DNA of 64,000 nt, taken from Acheta domesticus. Taxonomy: Eukaryota > Arthropoda > Insecta > Orthoptera > Gryllidae. Positions within the stretch are counted from its first letter, which is position 1. Each line of letters begins with the position of its first letter. The notes under the pieces were generated by a model. The model made no database searches, was not told the origin of the DNA, and saw nothing but the letters and a program-made list of their open reading frames with translations. The translations under genes and the position numbers were made by a program. Location: the NCBI GenBank assembly GCA_031308135.1, contig JAHLJT010000631.1:149172277-149236276 (forward strand), written 5' to 3'. Below are positions 26,101-37,096 of this stretch, piece after piece.

Positions 26101-27360
26101 TATACCAAACTACCTGACATTAGTGATCATACACATGAATGATCATTAATGAATCACTCTAGATCATGAATGAAAGCACTCTAAGAATCGTAATATACAA
26201 CAAAGGCAATTCTCTTGAGGAAGTATTGACATATATTTCTTGCATAAATATTGCTGCACGACCTCGCGAAATATTAACTTTCAACGAAATATCTGAAGTA
26301 AAAGAAACGTCTAAAGACGTTTACAGACATCTCCGAAGCCTTCACTAAACTGTGCGGCCAGTTTCATGAGTGAAACTCTCTTCGAGGGTGCAAGATCAAA
26401 TAGGTAAAAGAAGTATTGAACTCAGTGTCTTGAAATAGTGTGTATAGCCGCTTCAGCCGCTAAAAATGTTTTTTTTGATATCTCAGAAAATTTCCTAATA
26501 AATGCAGAATGTTTTGCTATTGGACATCTTCTCTTCGAACAATTTAATAAACGGACTTTTAGCAAAGTATTTAGTCTTCACTAGCGATTTTGGGTTATGT
26601 AATAACTGAAAATTTTCTCCTGAAAACAATTCAGAGACCTGTAAAATTTCTGGAAAATTAAATTTATTTTCATTTTTGAAATTATTTTTTCTAAATTCTG
26701 GTTCTGAGAGTAAGGTCAGGATCCTTAAAATGATTAGGACAAATTAATTTGTGTAAATGTTTCATATATTTTACTTAAATTATTTTCAATGTTGGCTTTT
26801 GTATGTGTAAAACTCTCACCACCACTTACTCTATGACATCTCCTACATTAAGAGCTTTATACCAAACTACCTGACAATAGTGATCATTCATGTGAAAGCA
26901 CTCTAAGAATCGTAATATACAACAAAGGCAATTCTCTTGAGGAAGTATTGACATATATTTCTTGCATAAATATTGCTGCACGACCTCTCGAAATATTAAC
27001 TTTCAACGAAATATCTGAAGTAAAAGAAACGTCTAAAGACGTTTACAGACATCTGCAATGCCTTCATCAAACTATGCGTCCAGTTTCATGAGTTAAACTC
27101 TCTTCGTGGGTGCAGGATCAGATAGGTAAACGAAGTATACCTGAGTGTCCTTAAGTAGTGTTTTTAGCCGTTTCAGCCGCTAATAATGCGTTTTTCGATA
27201 TCTCAGAAGATTTCCTAATAAATGCAGAGTGTTTTGTTATTGGAGATCTTCTCTTTGAACAATCATTGTAAACGGACTTTAGCAAAGTATTTAGGCGTCA
27301 CTAGCGATTTTATCTAATGTCATGATAAAAAATTTTCTCCTGAGATTAATCGCAGAAACC
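23184..27360 (+). repeat. Satellite array, type A monomers, forward
   Basis: Forward type A monomers resume at AAACGGACTTTTAGC. One monomer at about 24,150-24,590 is only some 410-440 bp, because 'tttttagccgttt' is joined directly to 'aacaaattgatttgtg', deleting the second half. At 26,120-26,170 a short partial repeat of 'gatcat..catgaatg' is inserted. The last monomer grades into type B near 27,360. Confidence 0.92.
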
Positions 27361-27644
27361 TGTAAAAATTCTGGAAAAAAAATAAAATTTTAATAAAATT
27401 GTGTTTATTTCTAATGTCAAGCTCTGAATATGTGTTTAGGATCCGACAGAATGTTTATAAGAAAAGAATTGATTTTAAGGGTCTTAAATTAAACTTAAAA
27501 ATATTTTTAAGTTTACACGCGGCTTTTGTAGGTATTAAATTCTTTATACAAAGTACCCAATGTCTACTCATACACCAACTGCGTTGTTACAAACTACGAG
27601 TCAGGACTGAACATCGGCGTGAAACCACTATTGTAATTAATGTT
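27361..27644 (+). repeat. Highly diverged type B half-monomer at the GC-rich junction
   Basis: The phase and landmarks are recognisable (GGATCCGACAGAATG, GCGGCTTTTGTAGGTATTAAA, ACACCAACTGC, CTGAACATCGGCGTGAAA), but this is the most diverged satellite in the window. Homology ends near 27,620-27,645, where unrelated sequence begins. Confidence 0.7.
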
Positions 27645-28566
27645 TACCAACACGTACGGTAGAGAGACTCTTACCCAAACATACACGTTCTGTATCCCGT
27701 CGTGAATGATGATTAAGGCGCGCTCTGTAGCGCGCATCAGTGCGCATTCATGTGGCTGCGCCACCCGGGAAAATTAGTTCTCGGTCACATTTTGGCGGAG
27801 GAATACCACAGCACAAAGAAGCGCAAGCACAGGTGGCGGGCAGCGGGCAAGTGAAGGTAGAGCAAGCGAGTAACGACGTCGTAGGTATTGTGGTAACTCT
27901 GTACACGGTTCTTTACGACCGGCTGTGTCCGTGGATGTTCCCGGTTTACTGTTTCTGGGTGAAGGCTGAATGAAGACTCTGCTTTGTTTCTGGTTCGCTG
28001 TCGTGAAATGAGGCTGGACGTCGCTTGTTTCTGGTACGGTGTGGTGAAACCACACGAACCACACTCGCTCCGTGACCACGCCGCATTGCAGCGTGTAGTA
28101 AGGGCACGCGCTCTTTCCCGGCCGCCGCCTTTCGGATCTGAACTTTTACCCCGCCTGGCTGGCCTTGCGCTGTACAGACGCAGCTACATATCGCCGAGGC
28201 CACGCCGCCGTTTGCTCAGGCTACTCTAATAACGCCGCCACGCAGGGATTTTCGGGTACGGTTTCTGCCTTCACACTTCGCCTGATAGCTTTGTCGTCAC
28301 AGTGGGAAACACCTTCGGAAGCAACATCGCCTATTCGATAACGATACTTGTAAACGGCTGCAAACCGCCGGGTTTTTCCAAGTGTATTGTAGGTGGTAAA
28401 ATAAACTGTTGTTTTAAAAAGTTCGTTTCGTTCTGATGCAAAACAATTCTGTTACACCAACTAATTTATCGAATGTCATTGTTGGATATTATCTTGTGTG
28501 AGCAATCATTTACACCTTTACAAAATTTAAAAAAATTTAATTTAATTTTATCAAAAATTCTGTTAC
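27645..28566 (+). repeat. GC-rich non-satellite unit, left copy
   Basis: About 0.9 kb is GC- and CpG-rich (CCGCCGGG, GGCCGCCGCC, GCGCGC), unlike all its surroundings. Its right portion (about 27,930-28,566) is the reverse complement of 63,386-64,000, including the junction TAGCGCTTA against satellite. It ends with GGTAAAATAAACTG, a possible polyadenylation signal. Open frames of 80-100 codons occur on several strands, as GC-rich DNA gives by chance. None resembles a protein I recognise. It could be an old mobile element, an LTR-like or promoter segment, or a fragment of a host locus caught in the array. Confidence 0.75.
27718..27735. repeat. GCGCGC hairpin in the GC-rich unit
   Basis: GCGCGC-TCTGTA-GCGCGC is a perfect six-base inverted repeat near the left edge of the GC-rich unit. 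TGCGCA and TGGCTGCGCCA follow soon after. Such clustered palindromes occur near the ends of some DNA transposons, but no terminal inverted repeat or target duplication was found. Confidence 0.45.
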
Positions 28567-29229
28567 CTAGCGCTTATATCTGATGTCATGACTGAACATT
28601 TTCTCCCGAGAACAGTTCTTTCAAAACGGTTATGACAAACGAATTTGGGTAAAGGATTGAAATATTTTATTTGAAATTTATTTCTATGCAGGCTTTTATA
28701 GGTGTAAAACTCTTAATGCAAAGTTTCCAATGACTACACTTACACAAACTGCTTTATACCAAACTACCTGTCAAAAGTACACATCCATGTAAAAAAACTA
28801 TAAGAAACGTAAAAATCAACAATGACAATTTTCCTGAGAAAATGGTGCACGATTTCGCAAAGTTATACCGTTAATCAATATATCAGAACACGTATGAGAA
28901 ATAAAAAACTTTACAACCAACTCTGATGCCTGCACCTATCTATGAATACAGTTTCATGAGTGGAACTCTCTTCGTGAGAGCAAGATCTCATTAGTAAAAG
29001 AAGTATTTAACTCAGTTTTCTTGAAATAGTGTTTTGGTTTCAGCAGCTAATAATGCGTTTTTCGATATCTCAAAAATTTTCTTAATAAATGCGCAATGTT
29101 TTGGTATTGGAAATCTTCTCTTCGAACAATCATTGTAAACGAACTTTTAGCAAAGTATTTAGGCTTCACTAGCACTTTTATCTAATGTCATGGCTAAAAA
29201 TTTTCTCCTGAGGACAATTTCTCCTGAAT
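28567..29229 (+). repeat. Type B satellite monomer, forward
   Basis: Type B landmarks are present: TATGCAGGCTTTTATAGGTG, CTCTTAATGCAAAGTTTCC, GATGCCTGCACC and ACAATCATTGTAAACG. Part of the cysteine-rich frame has been lost to a deletion between 'cctgagaaaatggtgcacg'. At about 29,230 the sequence jumps from 'ctcctgaatcc' to 'aaattaatttctgtaaagg', a short internal deletion at the return to type A. Confidence 0.75.
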
Positions 29230-32200
29230 CCAAATTAATTTCTGTAAAGGTTTCATGTATTTTACTTAAATTATTTTGAATGTAGGCTTTTGTATGTGTA
29301 AAACTCTCACCACTGCTACGCTATGACTACTCTTACACCAACAGCTTTATACCAACCTACCTGTCAAAAGTGAACATCCATGTAAAAACACTATAAGAAA
29401 CGTAATATTCAACAAAGGTAACTCTCTTGAGAAAGTGTTGGCAAATATTTCTGGCATTAACATTGCTGCACGACCTCGCAAAATATACGGACTTTTAGCA
29501 AAGTATTTATTCTTCACTAACGATCCTATGTTTTGTCGTGAGTGAAAATATTCTCCTGAGAACAATTCAGAGACCTGTAAAATTTCTGGAAAATTTAAAT
29601 TTTTTTTTTGAAATTATTTTTTTTCTAAATTCTGGTTCTGAGAGTAAGGTCAGGATCCTTAAAATGATTAGGACAAATTAATTTGTGTAAAGGTTTATAT
29701 ATTTTACTTAAATTGTTTTCAATGAAGGCTTTTGTATGTGTAAAACTCTCACCACTACTTACCCGATGACAACACCTACATTAAGTGATTTATACCAATC
29801 TACCTCTTAAAAGTGAACATCCATGAGAAAGCACTATAAGACACGTAATATTCAACAAAGGCAATTCTATTGAGGAAGTGTTGGCAAATATTTCTGGCAT
29901 TAACATTGCTGCACGACCTCGCAAATTATTAACTTTTAACGAAATATCTGAAGTAATACAAATGTCTAAAAACATTTACAGATATCTCCGATGCCTTCAC
30001 CAAACTGTGCGGCCAGTTTCATTAGTGAAACTCTCTTCGTCGGTGCAAGATCAAATAGGTAAAAGAAGTATTGAACTCAGTGTCTTGAAATAGTGTGTAT
30101 AGCCGTTTCAGCCGCTAAAAATGTTTTTTTTGATATCTCAGAAGATTTCTTAATAAATGCAGAATGTTTTGCTATTGGAGATCTTCTCTTCGAACAATTA
30201 TAATAAACGGACTTTTAGCAAAGTATTTAGTCTTCAATAGCGATTTTATGTAATGTCATATCTGAAAATTTTCTCCTGAGAACAATTCACAGACCTGTAA
30301 AATTTCTGGAAAATTTAAATTTTTTAATTTTTGAAATTATTTTTTTCTAAATTCTGGTTCTGAGAGTAGGGTCAGGATCATTAAAATGATTATAACAAAT
30401 TAATTTGTGTAAAGGTTTCATATATTTTACTTAAATTATTTTCATAATAGGCTTTTTTATGTGTAAAACTCTCACCACTACTTACCCTATGACAACTCAT
30501 ACACCAACAGCTACATACCAAACTACCTGTCAAAAGTGAACATCCATGCGAAAGCATTATAAAAAAGGTAATATTCAACAAAGGCAATTTTCTTGAGGAA
30601 GTATTGACAAATATTTCTGGCATAACATTGTTGCTCGACCTCTCGAAATATTAACTTTGAACGAAATATCAGAAGTGAAACATAAGTCTAAAAACGTTTA
30701 CAAACATCTCCGATGCCTTCACCAAACTGTGCGACCATATTCATGACTGAAACTCTCTTCGTGAGTGCAAGATAAGATAGGTAATAGAAATACTTACGTC
30801 AGTGTCTTGAAATAGTGTTTTTAGCCGTATCAGCCGCTAATAATGCGTTTCTTAATATCTCAGAAGATTTTCTAATAAAAGCAGAATGTTTTGGTATTGG
30901 AGGTCTTCTCTTCAAACAATTTTAAGAAACGGACTTTTAGCACAGTATTTAGTCTTCACTAACGATTTTATGTCATGTCTTAACTGAAAATTGTCTCCTG
31001 AGAACAATTCACAGACCTGTAAAATTTCTGGAAAATTTAAATTTTTTAATTTTTGAAATTATTTTTTTCTAAATTCTGGTTCTGAGAGTAGGGTCAGGAT
31101 CATTAAAATGATTATAACAGATTAATTTGTGTAAAGGTTTCATATATTTTACTTAAATTATTTTCATAGTAGGCTTTTGTATGTGAAAAAACTCTCACCA
31201 CTACTTACCCTATGACAATTCATACAACAACAGCTTTATACCAAACTACCTGTCAAAAGTGAACATCCATGTGAAAGCAGTATAAGAAATGTAATATTCA
31301 ACAAAGGCAATTCTCTTGAGGAAGTATTGAGAAATATTTCTGGCATTAACATTGCTGCACGACCTCGCGAAATATTCACTTTCAACGAAATATCAGAAGT
31401 GAAAGAAAGGTCTAAAATCGTTTACAGACATATCCGATGCCTTCACCAAACTGTGCGGCAAGTTTCATAGGTGAAACTCTCCTCGTGGGTGCAAGATCAG
31501 ATAAGTGAAAGAAATATTTACGTCAGTGTCTTGAAATAGTGTTTTTAGCCGTTTCAGCCGCTAATAATGCGTTTTTCGATATCTCAGAAGATTTCCTAAT
31601 AAAAGTTGAATGTTTTGGTATTGGGGGTCTTCTCTTCAAACAATTTTAAGAAACGGACTTTTAGCATAGTATTTAGTCTTCACTAGCGATTTCATGTAAT
31701 GTCATAACTGAAAATTATCTCCTGAGAACAATTCTGAGACCTGTATAATTTCTGGAAATTTTTTTTTTTTTTGAAATTAATTTTTTTTCTAAATTCTGGT
31801 TCTTAGAATAGGGTCAGGATCCTTAAAATGATTATAACAAATTAATTAGTGTAAAGGTTTCATATATTTTACTTAAATTATTTTCAATGTAGGCTTTTGT
31901 ATGTGTAAAACTCTCACCACTACTCACCCTATGACAACTCATACACCAACAGCTTCATACCAAACTACCTGTCAAAAGTGAACATCCATGCGAAAGCATT
32001 ATAAGAAAGGTAATATTCAACAAAGGCAATTTTCTTGAGGAAGTATTGACAAATATTTCTGGCATTAACATTGCTGCACGGCCTCGCGAAATATTAACTT
32101 TCAACGAAATATCAGAAGTGAAAGAAACGTCTAAAATCGTTTACAGACATCTCCGATGTTTTCACCAAACTGTGCGGCAAGTTTCATAAGTGAAACTCTC

Positions 32201-35200
32201 CTCGTGGGTGCAAGATCAGATAAGTGAAAGAAATATTTACATCAGTGTCTTAAAATAGTGTTTTTAGCCGTTTCAGCCGCTAATAATGCGTTTTTCGATA
32301 TCTCAGAAGATTTCCTAATAAAAGCAGAATGTTTTGGTATTGGAGGTCTTCTCTTTAAACAATTTTAAGAAACGGACTTTTAGCATAGTATTTAGTCTTC
32401 ACTAGCGATTTCATGTAATGTCATAACTGAAAATTATCTCCTGAGAACAATTCAGAGACCTGTATAATTTCTGGAAAATTTTAATTTTTTTTTTTTTTTG
32501 AAATTAATTTTTTTCTAAATTCTGGTTCTGAGAATAGGGTCAGGATCCTTAAAATGATTATAACAAATTAATTTGTGTAAAGGTTTCATATATTTTACTT
32601 AAATTATTTTCAATGTAGGCTTTTGTATGTGTAAAACTCTCACCACTACTCACCCTATGAACACTCATACACCAACAGCTTCATACCAAACTACCTGTCA
32701 AAAGTGAACATCCATGCGAAAGCATTATAAGAAAGGTAATATTCAACAAAGGCAATTTTCTTGAGGAAGTATTGACAAATATTTCTGGCATTAACATTGC
32801 TGCACGGCCTCGCGAAATATTAACTTTCAACGAAATATCATAAGTGAAAGAAACGTCTAAAATCGTTTACAGACATCTCCGATGTTTTCACCAAACTGTG
32901 CGGGAAGTTTCATAAGTGAAACTCTCCTCGTGGGTGCAAGATCAGATAAGTGAAAGAAATATTTACATCAGTGTCTTAAAATAGTGTTTTTAGCCGTTTC
33001 AGCCGCTAATAATGCGTTTTTCGATATCTCAGAAGATTTCCTAATAAAAGCAGAATGTTTTGGTATTGGAGGTCTTCTCTTCAAACAACTTTAAGAAACG
33101 GACTTTTAGCATAGTATTTAGTCTTCACTAGCGATTTCATGTAATGTCATAACTGAAAATTATCTCCTGAGAACAATTCAGAGACCTGTATAATTTCTGG
33201 AAAATTTTATTTTTTTTTTTTGAAATTAATTTTTTTCTAAATTCTGGTTCTGAGAATAGGGTCAGGATCCTTAAAATGATTATAACAAATTAATTTGTGT
33301 AAAGGTTTCATATATTTTACTTAAATTATTTTCAATGTAGGCTTTTGTATGTGTAAAACTCTCACCACTACTTATCCCATGACAACTCCTACACCAACAG
33401 CTTTATACCAAACTACCTGTCAAAAGTGAACATCCATGTGAAAGCAGTATAAGAAATGTAATATTCAACAAAGGCAATTCTCTTGAGGAAGTATTGAAAA
33501 TATTTCTGGCATTAACACTGCTGCACGACCTAGCGAAATATTAACTTTCAACGAAATATCAGAAGTGAGACAAAAGTGTAAAAACGTTTACAGACATCTC
33601 CGATGCCTTCAGCAAACTGTGCGGCAAGTTTTATGAGTGAATTTCTTCTCGTGGGTGCAAGATCAGATAGGTAAAGGAAGTATTTAACTCAGTGTCCTGA
33701 AATAGTTTTTTTGCCGGTTGCTAATGGAGATCTTCTCTTCGAACAAATATAATAAACGAACTTTTAGCAAAGTATTTAGTCTTCACTAGCGATTTTATGT
33801 AATGTCATAACTGAAAATTTTCTCCTGAGAACAATTCACAGACCTGTAAATTTTCTGGAAAATTTAAATTTTTTTATTTTTGAAATTATTTTTTTCTAAA
33901 TTCTGGTTCTGAGAGTAGGGTCAGGATCCTTAAAATGATTATAAGAAATTAATTTGTGTAAAGGTTTTATATATTTTACTTAAATTATTTTCATAGTAGG
34001 CATTTGTATGTGTAAAACTCTCACCACTACTTACACTATGACCACTCCTACACCAACAGCTTTATACCAAACTACCTTTCAAAAGTGAACATCCATGTAA
34101 AAGCACTATAAGAAATGTATTATTCAACAATAGCAATTTTCTAGAGGAAGTATTGACAAATATTTCTGGCGTAACATTGTTGCTCGACCTCGCGAAATAT
34201 TAACTATCAACGAAATATCAGAAATGAAAGAAAGGTCTAAAATCGTTTACAGACATCTCCGATGCCTTCACCAAACTGTGCGGCAAGTTTCATAAGTGAA
34301 ACTCTCCTCGTGGGTGCAAGATCAGATAAGTGAAAGAAATATTTACGTCAGTGTCTTGAAATAGTGTTTTTAGCCGTATCAGCCGCTAATGATGCGTTTT
34401 TTTAATATCTCAGAAGATTTCCTAATAAAAGCAGAATGTTTTGGTATTGGAGGTCTTCTCTTCAAACAATTTTAAGAAACGGACTTTTAGCACAGTATTT
34501 AGTCTTCACTAACGATTTTGTGTCATGTCCTAACTGAAACTTTTCTCCTGAGAACAATTCGGAGACCTGTAAAATTTCTGGAAAATTTAAATTTTTTAAT
34601 TTTTGAAATTATTTTTTTCTAAATTCTGGTTCTGAGAGTAGGGTCAGGATCATTAAAATGATTATAACAAATTAATTTGTGTAAAGGTTTCATATATTTT
34701 ACTTAAATTATTTTCATAGTAGGCTTTTTTATGTGAAAAAACTCTCACCACTACTTACCCTATGACAACTCATACAACAACAGCTTTATACCAAACTACC
34801 TGTCAAAAGTGAACATCCATGTGAAAGCAGTATAAGAAATGTAATATTCAACAAAGGCAATTCTCTTGAGGAAGTATTGAAAATATTTCTGGCATTAACA
34901 TTGCTGCACGAACTCCCGAAATATTAACTTTCAACGAAATATCAGAAGTGAAACAAAAGTCTAAAATCGTTTACAGACATCTCCGATGCCTTCAGCAAAC
35001 TGTGCGGCAAGTTTTATGAGTGAATTTCTCCTCTTGGGTGCAAGATCAGATAGGTAAAGGAAGTATTTAACTCAGTGTCTTGAAATAGTGTGTTTTGCCG
35101 TTTGCTATTGGAGATCTTCTCTTCGAACAAATATAATAAACCGACTTTTAGCAAAGTATTTAGTCTTCACTAGCGATTTTATGTAATGTCATAACTGAAA

Positions 35201-36793
35201 ATTTTCTCCTGAGAACAATTCACAGACCTGTAAATTTTCTGGAAAATTTAAATTTTTTTATTTTTGAAATTATTTTTTTCTAAATTCTGGTTCTGAGAGT
35301 AGGTTCAGGATCCTTAAAATGATTATAACAAATTAATATGTGTAAAGTTTTCATATATTTTACTTAAATTATTTTCAATGTAGGCTTTTGTATGTGTAAA
35401 ACTCTCACCACGACTTACCCTATGACAACTCCTTCACCAACAGCTTTATACCAAACTACCTGTCAAAAGTTAACATCCATGTGAAAGAACTGAAAGAAAT
35501 GTAATATTCAACAAAGGCAATTCTCTTGAGGAATTATTGACAAATATTTCTGGCATTAACATTGATGCACGACCTCGCGAAATATTAACTTTCAACGAAA
35601 TATCAGATGTAATAGAAACGTCTAAAAACGTTCACAGTCATCTCCGAAGCCTTCACCAAACTTAGCGGCCAGTTTCATAAGTGAAACTCTCTTCGTGGGT
35701 GCAAGATAAGATAGGTAAAAGAAGTATATACCTCAGTGTCTTGAAATAGTGTTTTTAGCCGTTTCAGCCGCTAATAATGCGTTTTTCGATATCTCACAAG
35801 ATTTCCTAATAAAAGCAGAATGTTTTGGTATTGGAGGTCTTCTCTTCAAACAATTTTATGAAACGGACTTTTAGCATAGTATTTAGTCTTCAGTAGCGAT
35901 TTAATGTAATGTCATAACTGAAAATTATCTCCTGAGAACAATTCAGAGACCTGTATAATTTCTGGAAAATTTTAATAATTTTTTTTTTAAAATTAATTTT
36001 TTCTAAATTCTGGTTCCGAGAATAGGGTCAGGATCCTTAAAATGATTATAACAAATTAATTTGTGTAAAGGTTTCATATATTTTACTTAAATTATTTTCA
36101 ATGTAGGCTTTTGTATGTGTAAAACTCTCACCACTACTCACCCTATGACAACTCATACACCAACAGCTTCATACCAAACTACCTGTCAAAAGTGAACATA
36201 CATGCGAAAGCATTATAAAAAAGGTAATATTCAACAAAGGCAATTCTCTTGAGGAAGTATTGACAAATACTTCTGGCATTAACATTGCTGCACGACCTCG
36301 CGAAATATTAACTTTCAACGAAATATCAGAAGTGAAACATAAGTCTAAAAACGTTTACAGACATCTCCGAGGCCTTCACCAAACTGTGCGACCAGATTCA
36401 TGACTGAAACTCTCTTCGTGAGTGCAAGATCTGATAGGTAATAGAAATACTTACGTCAGTGTCTTGAAATCGTGTTTTTAGCCGTTTTAGCCGCTAATAA
36501 TGCGTTTTTCAATATCTGAGAAGATTTCCTAATAAAAGCAGAATGTTTAGGTATTGGAGGTCTTCTCTTCAAACAATTTTAAGAAACGGACTTTTAGCAC
36601 AGTATTTAGCCTTCACTAGCGATTTTATGTAATGTCTCAACTGAAAATTTTCTCCTGAGAACGATTCAGAGACCTGTAAAATATCTCGAAAATTTTAATT
36701 TATTTTTTTTGAAATTTATTTTTTTCTAAATTCTGGTTCTGAGAGTAGGGTCAGGATCTTTAAAATAGTTATAACAAATTAATTATAACAAAT
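29230..36793 (+). repeat. Satellite array, type A monomers, forward (most homogeneous stretch)
   Basis: Monomers near 31.9, 32.6 and 33.3 kb are spaced 722-726 bp and are very alike, sharing 'ctgtataatttctgg', 'gaaactctcctcgtgggtgcaagatcagataagtg' and 'gctgcacggcctcgcg'. Two monomers (near 33,726 and 35,110) share a deletion that joins 'ttgccgtttg' directly to 'ctattggagatc'. Another deletion-type monomer lies near 29,490, where 'ctcgcaaaatat' is joined to 'acggactttt'. Confidence 0.94.
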
Positions 36794-36897
36794 TTATGTA
36801 TCTAAATATGTGACTAGTGTACTAGTGTATTACTGTGGTCGCTTATGACCCGAGCAGTTTAAAAGCGACCTAAAATAAATAAATTAAAAAAAAAAAA
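36794..36897 (+). mobile_element. 3'-end scrap of family 1 retrotransposon
   Basis: TTTATGTATCTAAATATGTGAC to the A-tail matches the last 96 bases of the element ending at 16,774, with a few differences. It includes the stem-loop at 36,837-36,870 and is followed by A15. It is an extreme 5' truncation. The satellite to its right resumes at a different phase ('ttttaagaaacgg', about 500 bp further on), so a deletion or recombination accompanied or followed the insertion. Confidence 0.9.
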
Positions 36898-37095
36898 AAA
36901 ATTTTAAGAAACGGACTTTTAGCACAGTATTTAGTCTTCACTAACGATTTTATGTCATGTCATAACTGAAAATTTTCTCCTGAGAACAATTAAGAGACCT
37001 GTATAATTTCTGGAAAATTTTAATTTTTTTTTTTTTTTTTTTCGAAATTAATTTTTTTCTAAATTCTGGTTCTGAGAAAAGGGTCAGGATCCTTA
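36898..37095 (+). repeat. Last forward satellite segment
   Basis: This is part of a type A monomer from TTTTAAGAAACGGACTT to GTCAGGATCCTTA, where the orientation reverses. Confidence 0.9.
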
Positions 37096-37096
37096 C
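37095..37096. other. Orientation switch of the satellite array
   Basis: Forward monomer sequence ...GGTCAGGATCCTTA is followed directly by CCAAAACATTCTGCTTTTATTAGG, the reverse complement of ...GCAGAATGTTTTGG. All monomers to the left are forward and all to the right are inverted. The two joined points are about 300 bp apart in monomer phase, so the joint is not a simple head-to-head monomer boundary. Confidence 0.95.

Noticed and set aside
27740..28229. Overlapping open frames of 80-100 codons in the GC-rich unit, and their counterparts at 63.6-63.97 kb
   Set aside because: GC-rich sequence lacks stops by chance, several frames are open at once, and none resembles a known protein. Sharing between the two copies only reflects that the DNA is homologous.
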